The notes beneath the pieces were generated by a model, which saw nothing but the letters and a program-made list of their open reading frames with translations, was not told the origin of the DNA and made no database searches. 64,000 bases of DNA from Leucaena leucocephala (Eukaryota > Streptophyta > Magnoliopsida > Fabales > Fabaceae), in NCBI GenBank assembly GCA_037074615.1, contig CM073520.1, positions 33,785,527-33,849,526 of the forward strand, read 5' to 3'. Shown one piece after another: positions 25,076-35,268 of this stretch; the stretch's first letter is position 1, and every line of letters begins with the position of its first letter. A program made the position numbers and the translations under genes.

Positions 25076-26288
25076 TTAAAAGTAGTTACTTGGGTTGATG
25101 GACCATGCAAATGTTTACCCCCTCAAGAGCTTCCCTTCTAAGTTCTCTAAGAAGGTGTTGAGAAGATGCACTGTCCAAACCAGATGCGGGTTAATCCAAG
25201 ATCAAAAGTGAAGGTTCCATGACCATCTCCAACTCAACATTTACACGTTTCCTTTACTGTCCAGATATTCCTCTCTTTTCCACAGTCCCAACCAAGGAAT
25301 TTCTCACTGACTGAAGTCCCAGGAATTCAATTACTCTTTCAATAACTAGAACTTTATCCGGTTTTGACAAGTCAGATGATAGCCTACAACAGTATGATAG
25401 AGTTCAACATCAGTTTCAGGTGTACCCTAGGAGGAAAAGAATGAATAAGGGTAGTTTATGAATTAGTCATTTTCAATACTATCCTAAGTTGTAGGCGGTT
25501 ATGGGGAAGTTACTTGCAGTTCCTTGTTTTTAGGGATTGGAAGTTAATTTCAGTTATGCTGTCAAAACTATACATATCACATTATGTATTTTGTCAGCCA
25601 TGTCAATGAAGTAAAATTCAGTATATTTGTGTCTCTAGAATTTCATATTCTGGTTCTTGAGTTCCATACTGCCATACCTGCACTGTGCACTGAACCAAAG
25701 GTTCTCTTCCACTGTTAGTTTTCCGTGAACTATATCATGTGGCACAAAGCCAATAATTTTCATGTAGGAACCGATAGATTCATTCTTTCCATTTATAAGA
25801 ATTGAACCAGTTGGAGTGCATCCATGTGCTTTCCGGCTAGAGCTGAAAGAAATGTTGTCTTACCTGCACCTGAAGGACCAATGACAGCAGTAATTCGTCC
25901 AGGTTTAATTTACCGGTAACACATCTCAATATATGCTTTCTTTGTGATTTCAAAGTGAGAGTAAGATCTTTGAAAGAAATTCCAATTAATGGCCTTTTTT
26001 CTCTGCTGCTCTCTACTGTTGATAGCCATTCTAATTAACCCTGAGAAGGTAAGATTCTTGTTTTCTTGTTGCTGCGCCTTCACCTTCTCAAGTTGTGTAT
26101 ATGCATACTTAAAAATCTGGGTTTGAGTATTCAATTGTTTCTCCTTGGGCATTTTTTCCCGCTTGATACTTGTCTCTTCACTTTCTCCATTGAAATTTTC
26201 ATCCTCATCATCATCTGGATCATTTTCTATCATCTGCCTCAGGCTACTGCGTTCTCTCCTCATTTCATTTGGCACAACCATGCATGAA

Positions 26289-26293
26289 GTGAT
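26289..26293. repeat. Target-site duplication of the copia element, left copy (GTGAT)
   Basis: GTGAT directly precedes the left LTR and is repeated at 30995-30999 after the right LTR. The paralogous exon-8 block near 21656 carries a single GTGAT followed by AGAATTTG, i.e. the undisturbed site. Confidence 0.95.
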
Positions 26294-26505
26294 TGTTAGA
26301 AGAAATCAATAATTATCTTTTATTTGTATTATTTACAGCTGTAAATACTTACACGTGTTTGCCTTACCTTTTATCCAGGAATTCTATTGTAAATAAGGGG
26401 ACCACTATCCATACAATTCTGTTGTATTCTTTTGTCTATATAATAGAACAAGATGGCCATATCATTTATCTGGCCTTTCTCCATATCTCTCACTGATTTC
26501 TTTCT
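26294..26505 (+). repeat. Left LTR of the copia element
   Basis: Starts TGTTAGAAGAAATCAATAAT and ends ACTGATTTCTTTCT. A TATA-like CTATATAATAG near 26436 is a likely transcription start signal. It differs from the right LTR at about 26380 (G for A) and 26386 (A for G). Confidence 0.95.
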
Positions 26506-26544
26506 TGGTATCAAAGCTAGGGATAATTTTTCTGTCTTACTAGT

Positions 26545-29500
26545 ATGTCTGCTCCGAGTGCTATCTCCTCTGCCAATTCTGGTAATCCTGTGAATGATGC
26601 CAATCATCTTAAATCATATTCCCTATTCTCATCTTCTACTCAGACATCCTCTATCAAGTTGGATAGAGGTAATTATATGTTCTGGGAATCAGTAGTCTTA
26701 CCTCTCATTGAGGGCAATCGTCTGGAATCACATATAGATGGCACTAGTTCTGCTCCTGCACCTTACATTTCAGACGAAGGAATCAAGAAAACTAATCCTG
26801 AATACTCAGAATGGTTTGCAGTCGATCGGATGTTAGTTGGATGGCTGAGAAACACCATGTCTCAAGAAATTGGTGCTCAACTCTTGCATTGCAAAACGGC
26901 TTTCGACCTCTGGCACACAGCAAAGGAACTGACATGTGCTTCCATCAAGGCTCGGGTTATGTCTCTCAAATCTGAACTCTTCACTATTCGAAAGAATACG
27001 ATGCCCATGGAAGAATATCTAACCAAACTTAAACAGATCTCTGACCAACTTGCCCTAGCCGCCGCTCCCATAAGCACAGAAGATCTGATTCTTCATGCTC
27101 TCCATGGCCTCGACGCGGAATACAACTCGATAGTCGTCAAACTGATTGATGAAGCGGATATCACGTGGATAGGAGCTCAGTCTCAACTTCTTGCGTTCGA
27201 AAGTCGCATCGACCATCAGACCAGATTTACGAATCTTTCCATTCAACCCACTGCGAATCTGGTAGACTCATTGCATCATTCCCAATCAGGCTTTCGTGGG
27301 TCTGGATAGTCCCATGGCGGTCGGTCGTACAGTGGCAATCAACGTGGTGGTGGTAGCCGTCGTGGAAGGGGCCGACGAGGTGGTTTTGGTGGAGGTCCTG
27401 GAAATCGGCGCCCCTTCTGCACTCACTGTGAACGAGTTGGTCACCTTTGGGACACCTGTTATTCTCGCCTTGATGGTGCTCCCCCGAAATCTGAGAAAGT
27501 TTTCAACAATCACCAATCACATGGGCCTCAAAGCTTTGGACCTCAATCATATTTTGCTGGGCCAAGCACTGTAACAGATCCTGCATGGTATTTGGATAGT
27601 GGATCTAATTATCATGTCACTTCTTCAACTGATGGTCTCTCTCAAATTGGAGCTACAGGTAACAAGCACTTAATTAATTGCACAGGAGGTAAAGCATAAA
27701 TACTAGGAACTGGGTCTGCTACTATTTCTTGTGCTAATAATGACTTGTCACTTAAAAATATTCTCATTGTTCCTAGTGCTAGTAAGAAATTATTAAGTGT
27801 TCACAAGTTAATTGAAGACAACTGTGTGGACATCCTTTTTACTGACCATGGTTATGTTGTAAAGGACAAGGTGATAAAGGAAATTTTGATGCAAGGGAAG
27901 GTGGTGGAAGGACTTTACCAACTAATTAAAGATGACTCTCAACCTCAAGCTTATGGAGTAGGAGTAACTGAGAACAATGAAGTTTTTCAATGGCATTGCA
28001 AGTTAGGTCACCCTAGCAATGATGTCCTTAGACAAGTTTTGAAGAATTGTAATGTTAAACTTCATGTTCAAGACAATTTTGTTTGTGAAGCATGTCAATT
28101 AGGGAAATCTAAATTTTTACCATTTCCAAAGTCCACTTCTCATGCCATGAGTCCTCTAGAACTTATTCATACTGATCTTTGGGGTCCATCTCCAATACAA
28201 TCAAGTGGAGGACATAGATTTTACATTCAGTTTTTAGATGATTTTAGTAGATATGCATGGATTTTTCCACTAAGACACAAGAGTGATGCCATCCATGTCT
28301 TCAAGATTTTTAAATCTCAAGTTGAAACTCTTTTCAATACTAAGATTAAAATGATCCAATGTGATAATGGGACAGAGTATAAATCATTTATTCCTTTCGC
28401 TCAACAAGAGGGGATTACAATACGGTTCACATGTCCTTATACTTCACAACAAAATGGTCGGGCTGAAAGGAAGCATAGACATATTGTTGAAATGGGCCTC
28501 ACTCTACTGGCCCAAGCTAAAATGCCCATTTATTATTGGGTTGAGGCTTTTCAAACAGCTACATATATCATCAACCGTCTGCCTACTCCAGTACTTGACT
28601 CTTCCACACCTCTATATTGCCTCTACAAGACTCATCCGGCTTACAGTGAATTAAAACCATTTGGATGTGCTTGCTACCCTTGCTTGAAGCCATATAATGC
28701 TCATAAGCTTCAATTTCACAGTCAGAAATGTGTCTTCTTGGGCCCAGCTACTCAACAAAAAGGATTCAAGTGTCTAAGTTCTTCAGGGAAAGTATATACG
28801 TCTAGACATGTAATCTTTGACACCTCTTTGTTTCCTTTTGTCACAGGTTTTTTAAGCAAACGAAGTCCACAATTAGCAGAGGAACAAAAAATGATTTTTC
28901 CTATTGACATGCCTCAAATTAACCCCATTCAAAATGGGCCAGATTCTGAACAAAGGCCCACTATTGAAGCTTCTAGTCAGGACGTGGCATCCTCTATCAG
29001 TCCAATTTCATTGCCTGTACAAAATATGCTTTCCCAACAAGCTCCTGCAACTCTGAGTCCTCGAATTGCAGAAACAGATCCTGAATCTGTTAACCCGATG
29101 ACTTCCTCATATCCGGAAATTGCTCCAACGAATGTTCATCATATGATGACTCGAAGAAAATCTGGGATTACAAAGCCACGATACCCATTTACTGGTTTGA
29201 TGATGCTGGAGGATTCAAAATCTCTAAAATCATGTTCAGAACCAAGAAACATTCATGATGCCTTAACCATACCTCACTGGAGAAAAGCCATGGCGGAAGA
29301 GTTTTTGGCACTTCAGAAAAATCATACCTGGACGCTTGAACCAGCCAAACCAAATCAGAGAATTGTAGATTGTCGTTGGATCTTCAAAACAAAGTACAAG
29401 CCTGATGGGTCAATTCTTAAATTCAAAGCAAGGCTTGTGGCAAAAGGTTTTCAACAAACACCAGGTATTGATTACACTGATACTTTCAGTCCAGTAATCA

Positions 29501-30801
29501 AGTCTACTACTATTCGAATTGTCCTATCAATTGCTGTGACATTCAACTGGGAAGTAAGGCAACTTGATGTCAATAATGCATTCTTAAATGGTGTTTTGAA
29601 AGAAGAGGTTTATATGAGACAACCTGAAGGATTTAAAAATCCCAAAAAGCCTAATCATGTATGCAGACTTATTAAAGCCATTTATGGCTTAAAACAAGCA
29701 CCCAGGGCTTGGTTTGAGAGATTGAAACAAACATTGTTACAGTGGGGTTTTATTAATGCTAGGAGTGACATATCTCTTTTCTACTTCCGGTCACAGAGTC
29801 TAATAGTCTATGTTTTGATATATGTTGATGACATTTTAGTCACTGGAAACAACTCTGCTTATGTCAACAACTTCATTCACAAACTCAATCAAATGTTTTC
29901 CTTAAAAGATCTTGGCCCTATCTACTATTTTCTAGGGATTGAGATTTATCGAGACTTGACTGGTTTTTATCTAAATCAAGGGAAATATGTTCTGGACTTA
30001 CTGACATGATTTGAGATGATGGATTGTGCCTCTGTTTCCACTCCAATGGTAACAGGCAGAAATTTTTCTTCGAGTGAGGGAGTCCTTCTTACTGATCCCT
30101 CAACATACCGTAGAGCTATTGGTTCACTTCAGTACCTTACATCCACACGTCCAGACATTGCTTTTTCTGTGAATAAATTGAGTCAATTTATGAGTCAGCC
30201 CACAGATATTCACTTGCAAGGTGTTAAAAGGATCCTACGTTATCTCAAAGGCACGTACAACTTTGGCTTACACATATCAGCATTTTCTTCTCCCTGTTTG
30301 ACTTGTTTTACTGATGCTGATTGGGCAACAGATACTGATGACCGAAGATCTATGGGGGGATCATGTGTATTCCTTGGCAATAGTCTTATATCGTGGGCGT
30401 CAAGGAAACAGAGAGTTGTGTCACGGTCAAGCTCAGAGTCAGAGTACAGGTCACTTGCTGATGGTGCTGCTGAAATTAAATGGATTTCTTCTTTACTATT
30501 TGAACTTGGGCTTCATATTCTTCAACCAGTGAACATATGGTGTGATAATTTAAGTGCAGGCTCTTTGGCAGCCAATCCAGTACAGCACTCAAGGCGCAAA
30601 CATATAGAGATAGACCTTCATTTTGTGAGAGATATGGTACAGTCTGGAATGATAAAGATCAAATATATTCCATCGTATCAGCAAATAGCAGATTGTCTCA
30701 CCAAAGCTTTGACTCAACAACAATTTGATAAACTCAGAAGCAAACTCGGGTTGTGTATCACCCCCTCTCGTTTGAGGGGGAATGTTAGAAGAAATCAATA
30801 A
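26545..30801 (+). pseudogene. copia gag-pol polyprotein, interrupted by three in-frame stops
   Basis: One reading frame runs from the ATG at 26545 to the end at 30801 (inside the right LTR), broken by TAG at 27307, TAA near 27697 and TGA at 30007, with no frameshift. Visible parts in order: gag of the UBN2 type (26545-27300), a CCHC zinc knuckle (CTHCERVGHLWDTC) near 27418, the protease motif LDSG near 27592, the integrase zinc-binding region (HCKLGHPS; CEACQLGKS) near 27994-28110, the DDE integrase core (HTDLWGP; QCDNGTEY; Glu in SQQNGRAERKH), reverse transcriptase (29270-29960) with YVDDILVTG, and RNase H (30300-30720) with TDADWA. The element cannot make the full protein itself, but could be moved by an intact relative. 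Confidence 0.9.
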
Positions 30802-30994
30802 TTATCTTTTATTTGTATTATTTACAGCTGTAAATACTTACACGTGTTTGCCTTACCTTTTATCCAGAAATTCTGTTGTAAATAAGGGGACCACTATCCA
30901 TACAATTCTGTTGTATTCTTTTGTCTATATAATAGAACAAGATGGCCATATCATTTATCTGGCCTTTCTCCATATCTCTCACTGATTTCTTTCT
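30783..30994 (+). repeat. Right LTR of the copia element
   Basis: 212 bp, two differences from the left LTR, followed directly by the second GTGAT at 30995-30999. Confidence 0.95.
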
Positions 30995-31401
30995 GTGATA
31001 GAATTTGTGGCAAAAATTCGACATCTGTTTCCGAAATTTGATGATGTTTTCCTGAACGTGATGGAAGTTCCTTCTTATTATTATGAGAAAATGTGCGTGA
31101 TAGTTGGGCTTGCAGCTCAATTGCATGCTTCTTATAATTAGCAGCATCTTTTGCAGATTGCCATCTTTGGCGAGCGTTTGCTGTCTTCCTTGCACTTCTA
31201 GCTGCTGCTTCTCTGGATTCGGCCACTCGCCCTTCCCTAATTGCGAGAACTTGGTCAGAAAAGTTGTAGATAATGAGTAGCAAAGTACTCAAAGCAGCCT
31301 GCATAAAGCAGTGTGGGAGTGTTAAATTCTAGCAACATGATCTCGTGCAAGGTTTTAAACTTGCACAATATTTTAATTTGATCCATTAGTTTTATATAAT
31401 A

Positions 31402-31663
31402 CTCTTCCTCTTCTTAATATATTCTTAATATATTATATTTTAAATAATTTAATTAGATTAAGAAAATTAGTTAATATGATATGATATTTCTAAAATACTC
31501 TAATTATATTCTTTAACTTTCTTCCTCCCTCTTATATTTGATAATTGTTGAGGGAGTATCATTGGGGGTAATTTAATAAAAAAATTGATAAATATAAGAA
31601 ATATTTCTTATATTTAGGATTAAGATTAACTCTTTAATTATATCTTATAGTAAAGACGAGGAG
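31402..31663. mobile_element. MITE, repeat family A, copy 3
   Basis: Starts after TA with CTCTTCCTCTTCTTAATATA and ends AAAGACGAGGAG followed by TA. It lies in the intron between pseudogene exons 7 and 8. The first 30-40 bp of a related element also form the end of the duplicated exon-8 block near 22066-22100. Confidence 0.65.
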
Positions 31664-32140
31664 TACATATTACAAAGAATTAGGAACTTGTCCAAGTTTC
31701 TATTTAGTATCACAGCTTAGACACTAAAATTTAGCAGTTCTCCTTTAAATAATCAATGGCTAATGAAAATAAATGATTAATTGTCTAAACGAAAGTTCAA
31801 TTAATTCTGCTTGTGAACTAACAACTTACAATGAGCAAAATTCCATATGCATGCAGGTTTTGGGTTGCTGTGTTTGAATTACGCGAACTCAACTTGAAGC
31901 ATCCTGAAGAGATAATCAACGAATGATCATATACATAATCCACATATATATATGGTTAGGAAATTGATTATATAATTTGAGATTTGAATATAAAATTTTT
32001 CCACCAATAATTCTGGAACCTTACTTTTCTCAGATGTAGAACCCATCCGGCAATAATGCATGAAATATGGAGAACGTACGTGAACGAAAAATTCAGAATC
32101 ATGGATGGAGGAAGCATTACATTTTTTTATTATAGTAGTA

Positions 32141-32363
32141 CCCATGTCCTTAGTTTAAAATATAAGACATATTTTATTTATTTTTTTATTTTTTTTAAAT
32201 TATCTTTATTGATACTCCTTCAACATCATTAAGTAAGAGGAGGGAGGAAGTTAAAAAAATAATTATGGTATTTTAGAAAAAATATACTATATTAATTAAT
32301 TTAGCTAATTTTTTTAATTTAATCATATTAAGTAAATATGTCTTATAGTAAAAAGAGGATGAG
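32141..32363. mobile_element. MITE, repeat family A, copy 4 (inverted)
   Basis: Terminal inverted repeats share the core TATAAGACATATTT: left end CCCATGTCCTTAGTTTAAAA, right end (complement) CTCATCCTCTTTTTACTATA. TA flanks both sides. It sits between pseudogene exons 6 and 5, in the opposite orientation to copies 2 and 3. Confidence 0.7.
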
Positions 32364-32674
32364 TATTACAAATGAATATTAGGGCCTCTTCACCCTTGTC
32401 GACCATGACCCTTACTTCTTCTAGAATCCTGTTATAGCAGGTTAAAAAGATGAACCAGGTTCTGGGAAGAGAAATAATACCCACTACCGGAATGGACTCT
32501 TTTGGTAGTTGTTGGACAGTATGATCCGGACGAGCAAAATATCTCATTACTGCTACTAAAATCGGCCAAAATATTTGCTCCTCCACATATATGGTTTGGC
32601 TAATTTGGAGGCAATTGGTAAAAGATATCTGCAGTAACAAATAGATTAATATCAAATAAAGGTTATTCTGGAAG

Positions 32675-32738
32675 CTTGCCCTCAAGGTTCCTATTGCCCT
32701 CTTGCAAAACTCGATGAAACAACTGGTGTATGTGAACC
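32675..32738 (+). pseudogene. Inverted exon 4 of the ABCG pseudogene
   Basis: These 64 bp match exon 4 of the intact gene (44027-44090) in length and sequence but lie on the plus strand, opposite to all other pseudogene exons. They encode a Cys-rich segment containing GSYCPLAKLDETTGVCEP and are followed by a normal-looking donor GTGAGT. An 11-bp inverted repeat (GTGAACCGTGA at 32732, TCACGGTTCAC at 32775) marks one side of the inverted piece; beyond it, sequence again matches the normal orientation. Confidence 0.85.
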
Positions 32739-33140
32739 GTGAGTTATAATGTTGGTTTCAAGTTTAGTTTGGTTTCACGGTTCACAAAGAAACATTTGAA
32801 GCATTAGAGAGCTTCAAGCATACATGCTTCAATTTTTATTATTATTGCATGTTTTATCATTAGGCTTAAATGTTCAAAACTATTGGGAGGAATGGTGATG
32901 TGTAAATCATAAAAGATAAGAAAAATATTAGGTAGTTATAAATTAGATGTTAGCAATTGGATACTCATAATCCTATATAGAAGAGAGTACTATTATATTT
33001 GAGGTGACTATTGAATGTGAAATAGTACAATCAATTTATTCATGATTTGAATGAGTACATGATAAGATAGCTAAAATATAATAACGAATAGAAATAGGTA
33101 AGATAAGATAGATACTGAAAAATAATTAATTCAACATAGG

Positions 33141-33918
33141 GTCTGTGTTTAGATGGGTGTAAAATTAAGATTTTAAAATAGCTTATGCTTCAAATTTTAG
33201 TTTAGAAAAAATTTAAAATAAATAGTCATATTTATTCAAAAATATTTTTAGACTAAACCATGGTTTAAAACTATAGTTTTGAATAAGCTAATAGGAAAAA
33301 CTTTTAGAACAGTAAAATAGTTTATGAATTACCCAATTACCATTTTATCCTTATTTTTTCTGACACTCTATTCCCTTTTTCCTCTCTCATCTCTCTTCTT
33401 TCCACCTTCAACTGTCTGTTAGAGGTTGATTGTCGCTGGTGGAGCTTTCCCTAACCATCAATGGTGGGTTGTCACTAGTGGTCCATCGAAGGTATTCCGG
33501 TCTTTCTGTCGTCTTCCTTCTTCACTCGTCGTCCGATGCTGCCTCTTCTTCCTCTTCCTCTTCCATCATCGCCCTCTATCTTCTTCTTCTTCCTCTTCTA
33601 CCAGTGTTCGCCTTATCTCTGTCTTCTTCTTCCTCGTATGTCATCATTGCCATTGTATCTATGTCTTCTTCTTTCTTCTTCTTCTAGAGGTGCTGTGAAG
33701 GGGTTATGAACAATAAGATATTAATTTATTTTTCTCATCCATACCCTTTTTATTAATTTACTAATAATAAAATTTTTTATGATAATAATTATCAAAATAC
33801 TTATTTATTTAGAACTACTTTTTTCTATAAGATCTTCTTTAAAAGCCTTTTATAAAAGTTATCTAAAAGCTATTTTTTTCATAAGTATTTTTCTAAAATC
33901 CTATCCAAACACACATAA
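33141..33918. mobile_element. Possible TIR element with GTGTTTGGATAG-type ends
   Basis: The left end reads GGTCTGTGTTTAGATGGGTG; the right end, on the opposite strand, reads ATTTTTATGTGTGTTTGGAT, giving an imperfect terminal repeat. Inside is a pyrimidine-rich stretch (33500-33690) with many TCT and CTT triplets that opens serine/leucine-rich frames without homology. The pseudogene intron here is longer than its intact counterpart, which fits an insertion. Confidence 0.4.
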
Positions 33919-35082
33919 AAATTACCCTTAACTTGAAGCTCTCTTTCTTGAATAAACAAGGAGAAGATGTTGTATCTCACTCATTTCCATTCCTTTCTAG
34001 ATTTTGTTTTCTTTACTTCTTTATTTCTCTTCCTTTCTCCTATCTCTCTCTTGTCTTCTCACCACTACACAACAGCGATATCAGAGCGTTATCAGTCTAC
34101 CTCAATTACAATAGACAATAGTAATATCTTATATATAGGAGTATCATGTATTCAATTGCTAATAACTGTTAGTTTATAACTAACCAACTAACTATCTAGT
34201 ACTTCTAATATCTTTTATGATTTACACATCACTCTGTCACATTTAACTATATAAAAGAACTGAGATAAACAAATGTTTTTCTAACAATACTTACTCCAAA
34301 CATCCTATCAGAAACTACAAATGAATAGACAATTTTCATTCTATAGACTAGTGTAAAGTAATACAAGTTTCAAACTATATGAATCTCCTAGCACATATTT
34401 CTATATACCGCTAAACCCTATACATAAATTCTTTGATGGTTTCTACATTTAAAAATGCTAATATATTACACAGTTTGATGATATATAAAAGTCAAATAAG
34501 ATGTTGGTATATTGTCGTGCAGAAGCGGACATCAGTAATGAAGATAGATTTCTATGAAATTCTCTTATACTTACGTATCATGCAAGTGAGGCCATGAGGA
34601 CAAAAGAAGCCCGTACACCATGCTTGACAACTTGTAGTTCTTGCAGGTATCTCTTTAGAATTTTGAAAACATGTTGAGGGCCGACACTACAAGCGCATCC
34701 TGGCTCACAACCAGATAACCATGAGGTTAAATTGCAGTTCTTATTAGGTTTTAGAAACTTGGCACTTCTTGAACTTTAAAAAAAAATATTAAAGTAACTC
34801 ATTGTTATGTGAGTTTAACTGACGAAAGGGTAAGGCATATGATTATTTAGAGTATATTCGATCCCTAGGAAGTACTATTTTATTGTGGTTCTAGTCGCAG
34901 CATTTGGGGATGCATCCTATTTCTTGGATACCTAGATTTATCTATAAGGGTAATTGACAGCTCACCCTGCCCGATATTGGTATCATCTAGGAGGAAGGAA
35001 AATTTTGTCTTACCCTTAGATCATAGGTAAGCTCAACCCCTTTCTAAAAATTTTAATATATAAAAAAGATTAAAGTATCCAA

Positions 35083-35268
35083 TGAGAGTTGGCACAAATG
35101 GTAAGAAATGAGTTTGTATTCCACAAAAAAGTGAGTTCGATTCCCGCTGTTATCGTGAGAGATCATTTGATAGGCGATCTTATAAATCTTTTATAAGCAT
35201 TTTTTGAGCCATAGAGTTATCTCCTACCGAATCCACCTAAACCTTTTTGTATTAAAAAAAATTATTAA
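35083..35268 (+). repeat. SINE-like element (tRNA-derived family, copy 3, most complete)
   Basis: Shows an A-box-like GTTGGCACAAATGGTAAG, a B-box GAGTTCGATTCCC, the body GGCGATCTTATAAATCTTTT and TTTTTTGAGCCATAGAG, and a 3' end TTTTTGTATTAAAAAAAA. This layout is that of tRNA-derived SINEs. Related pieces occur at 13350-13512 and 20331-20475. Confidence 0.55.

Larger units (their letters stand above)
26294..30994 (+). mobile_element. Complete Ty1/copia LTR retrotransposon (4701 bp)
   Basis: Bounded by two 212-bp LTRs and a 5-bp GTGAT target-site duplication. The primer binding site TGGTATCAAAGC starts at 26506, matching the initiator-Met tRNA type used by copia elements. A polypurine tract (TTTGAGGGGGAA) ends at 30782, just before the right LTR. 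Internal order is gag, protease, integrase, reverse transcriptase, RNase H, which defines Ty1/copia. The two LTRs differ at only two visible positions, both transitions, so insertion is recent. It is inserted in exon 8 of the ABCG pseudogene, in opposite orientation. The LTR begins TG but ends CT rather than the usual CA. Confidence 0.95.

Noticed and set aside
33426..33698. Serine- and leucine-rich open frames
   Set aside because: They are translations of a CT-rich low-complexity tract in two frames at once.
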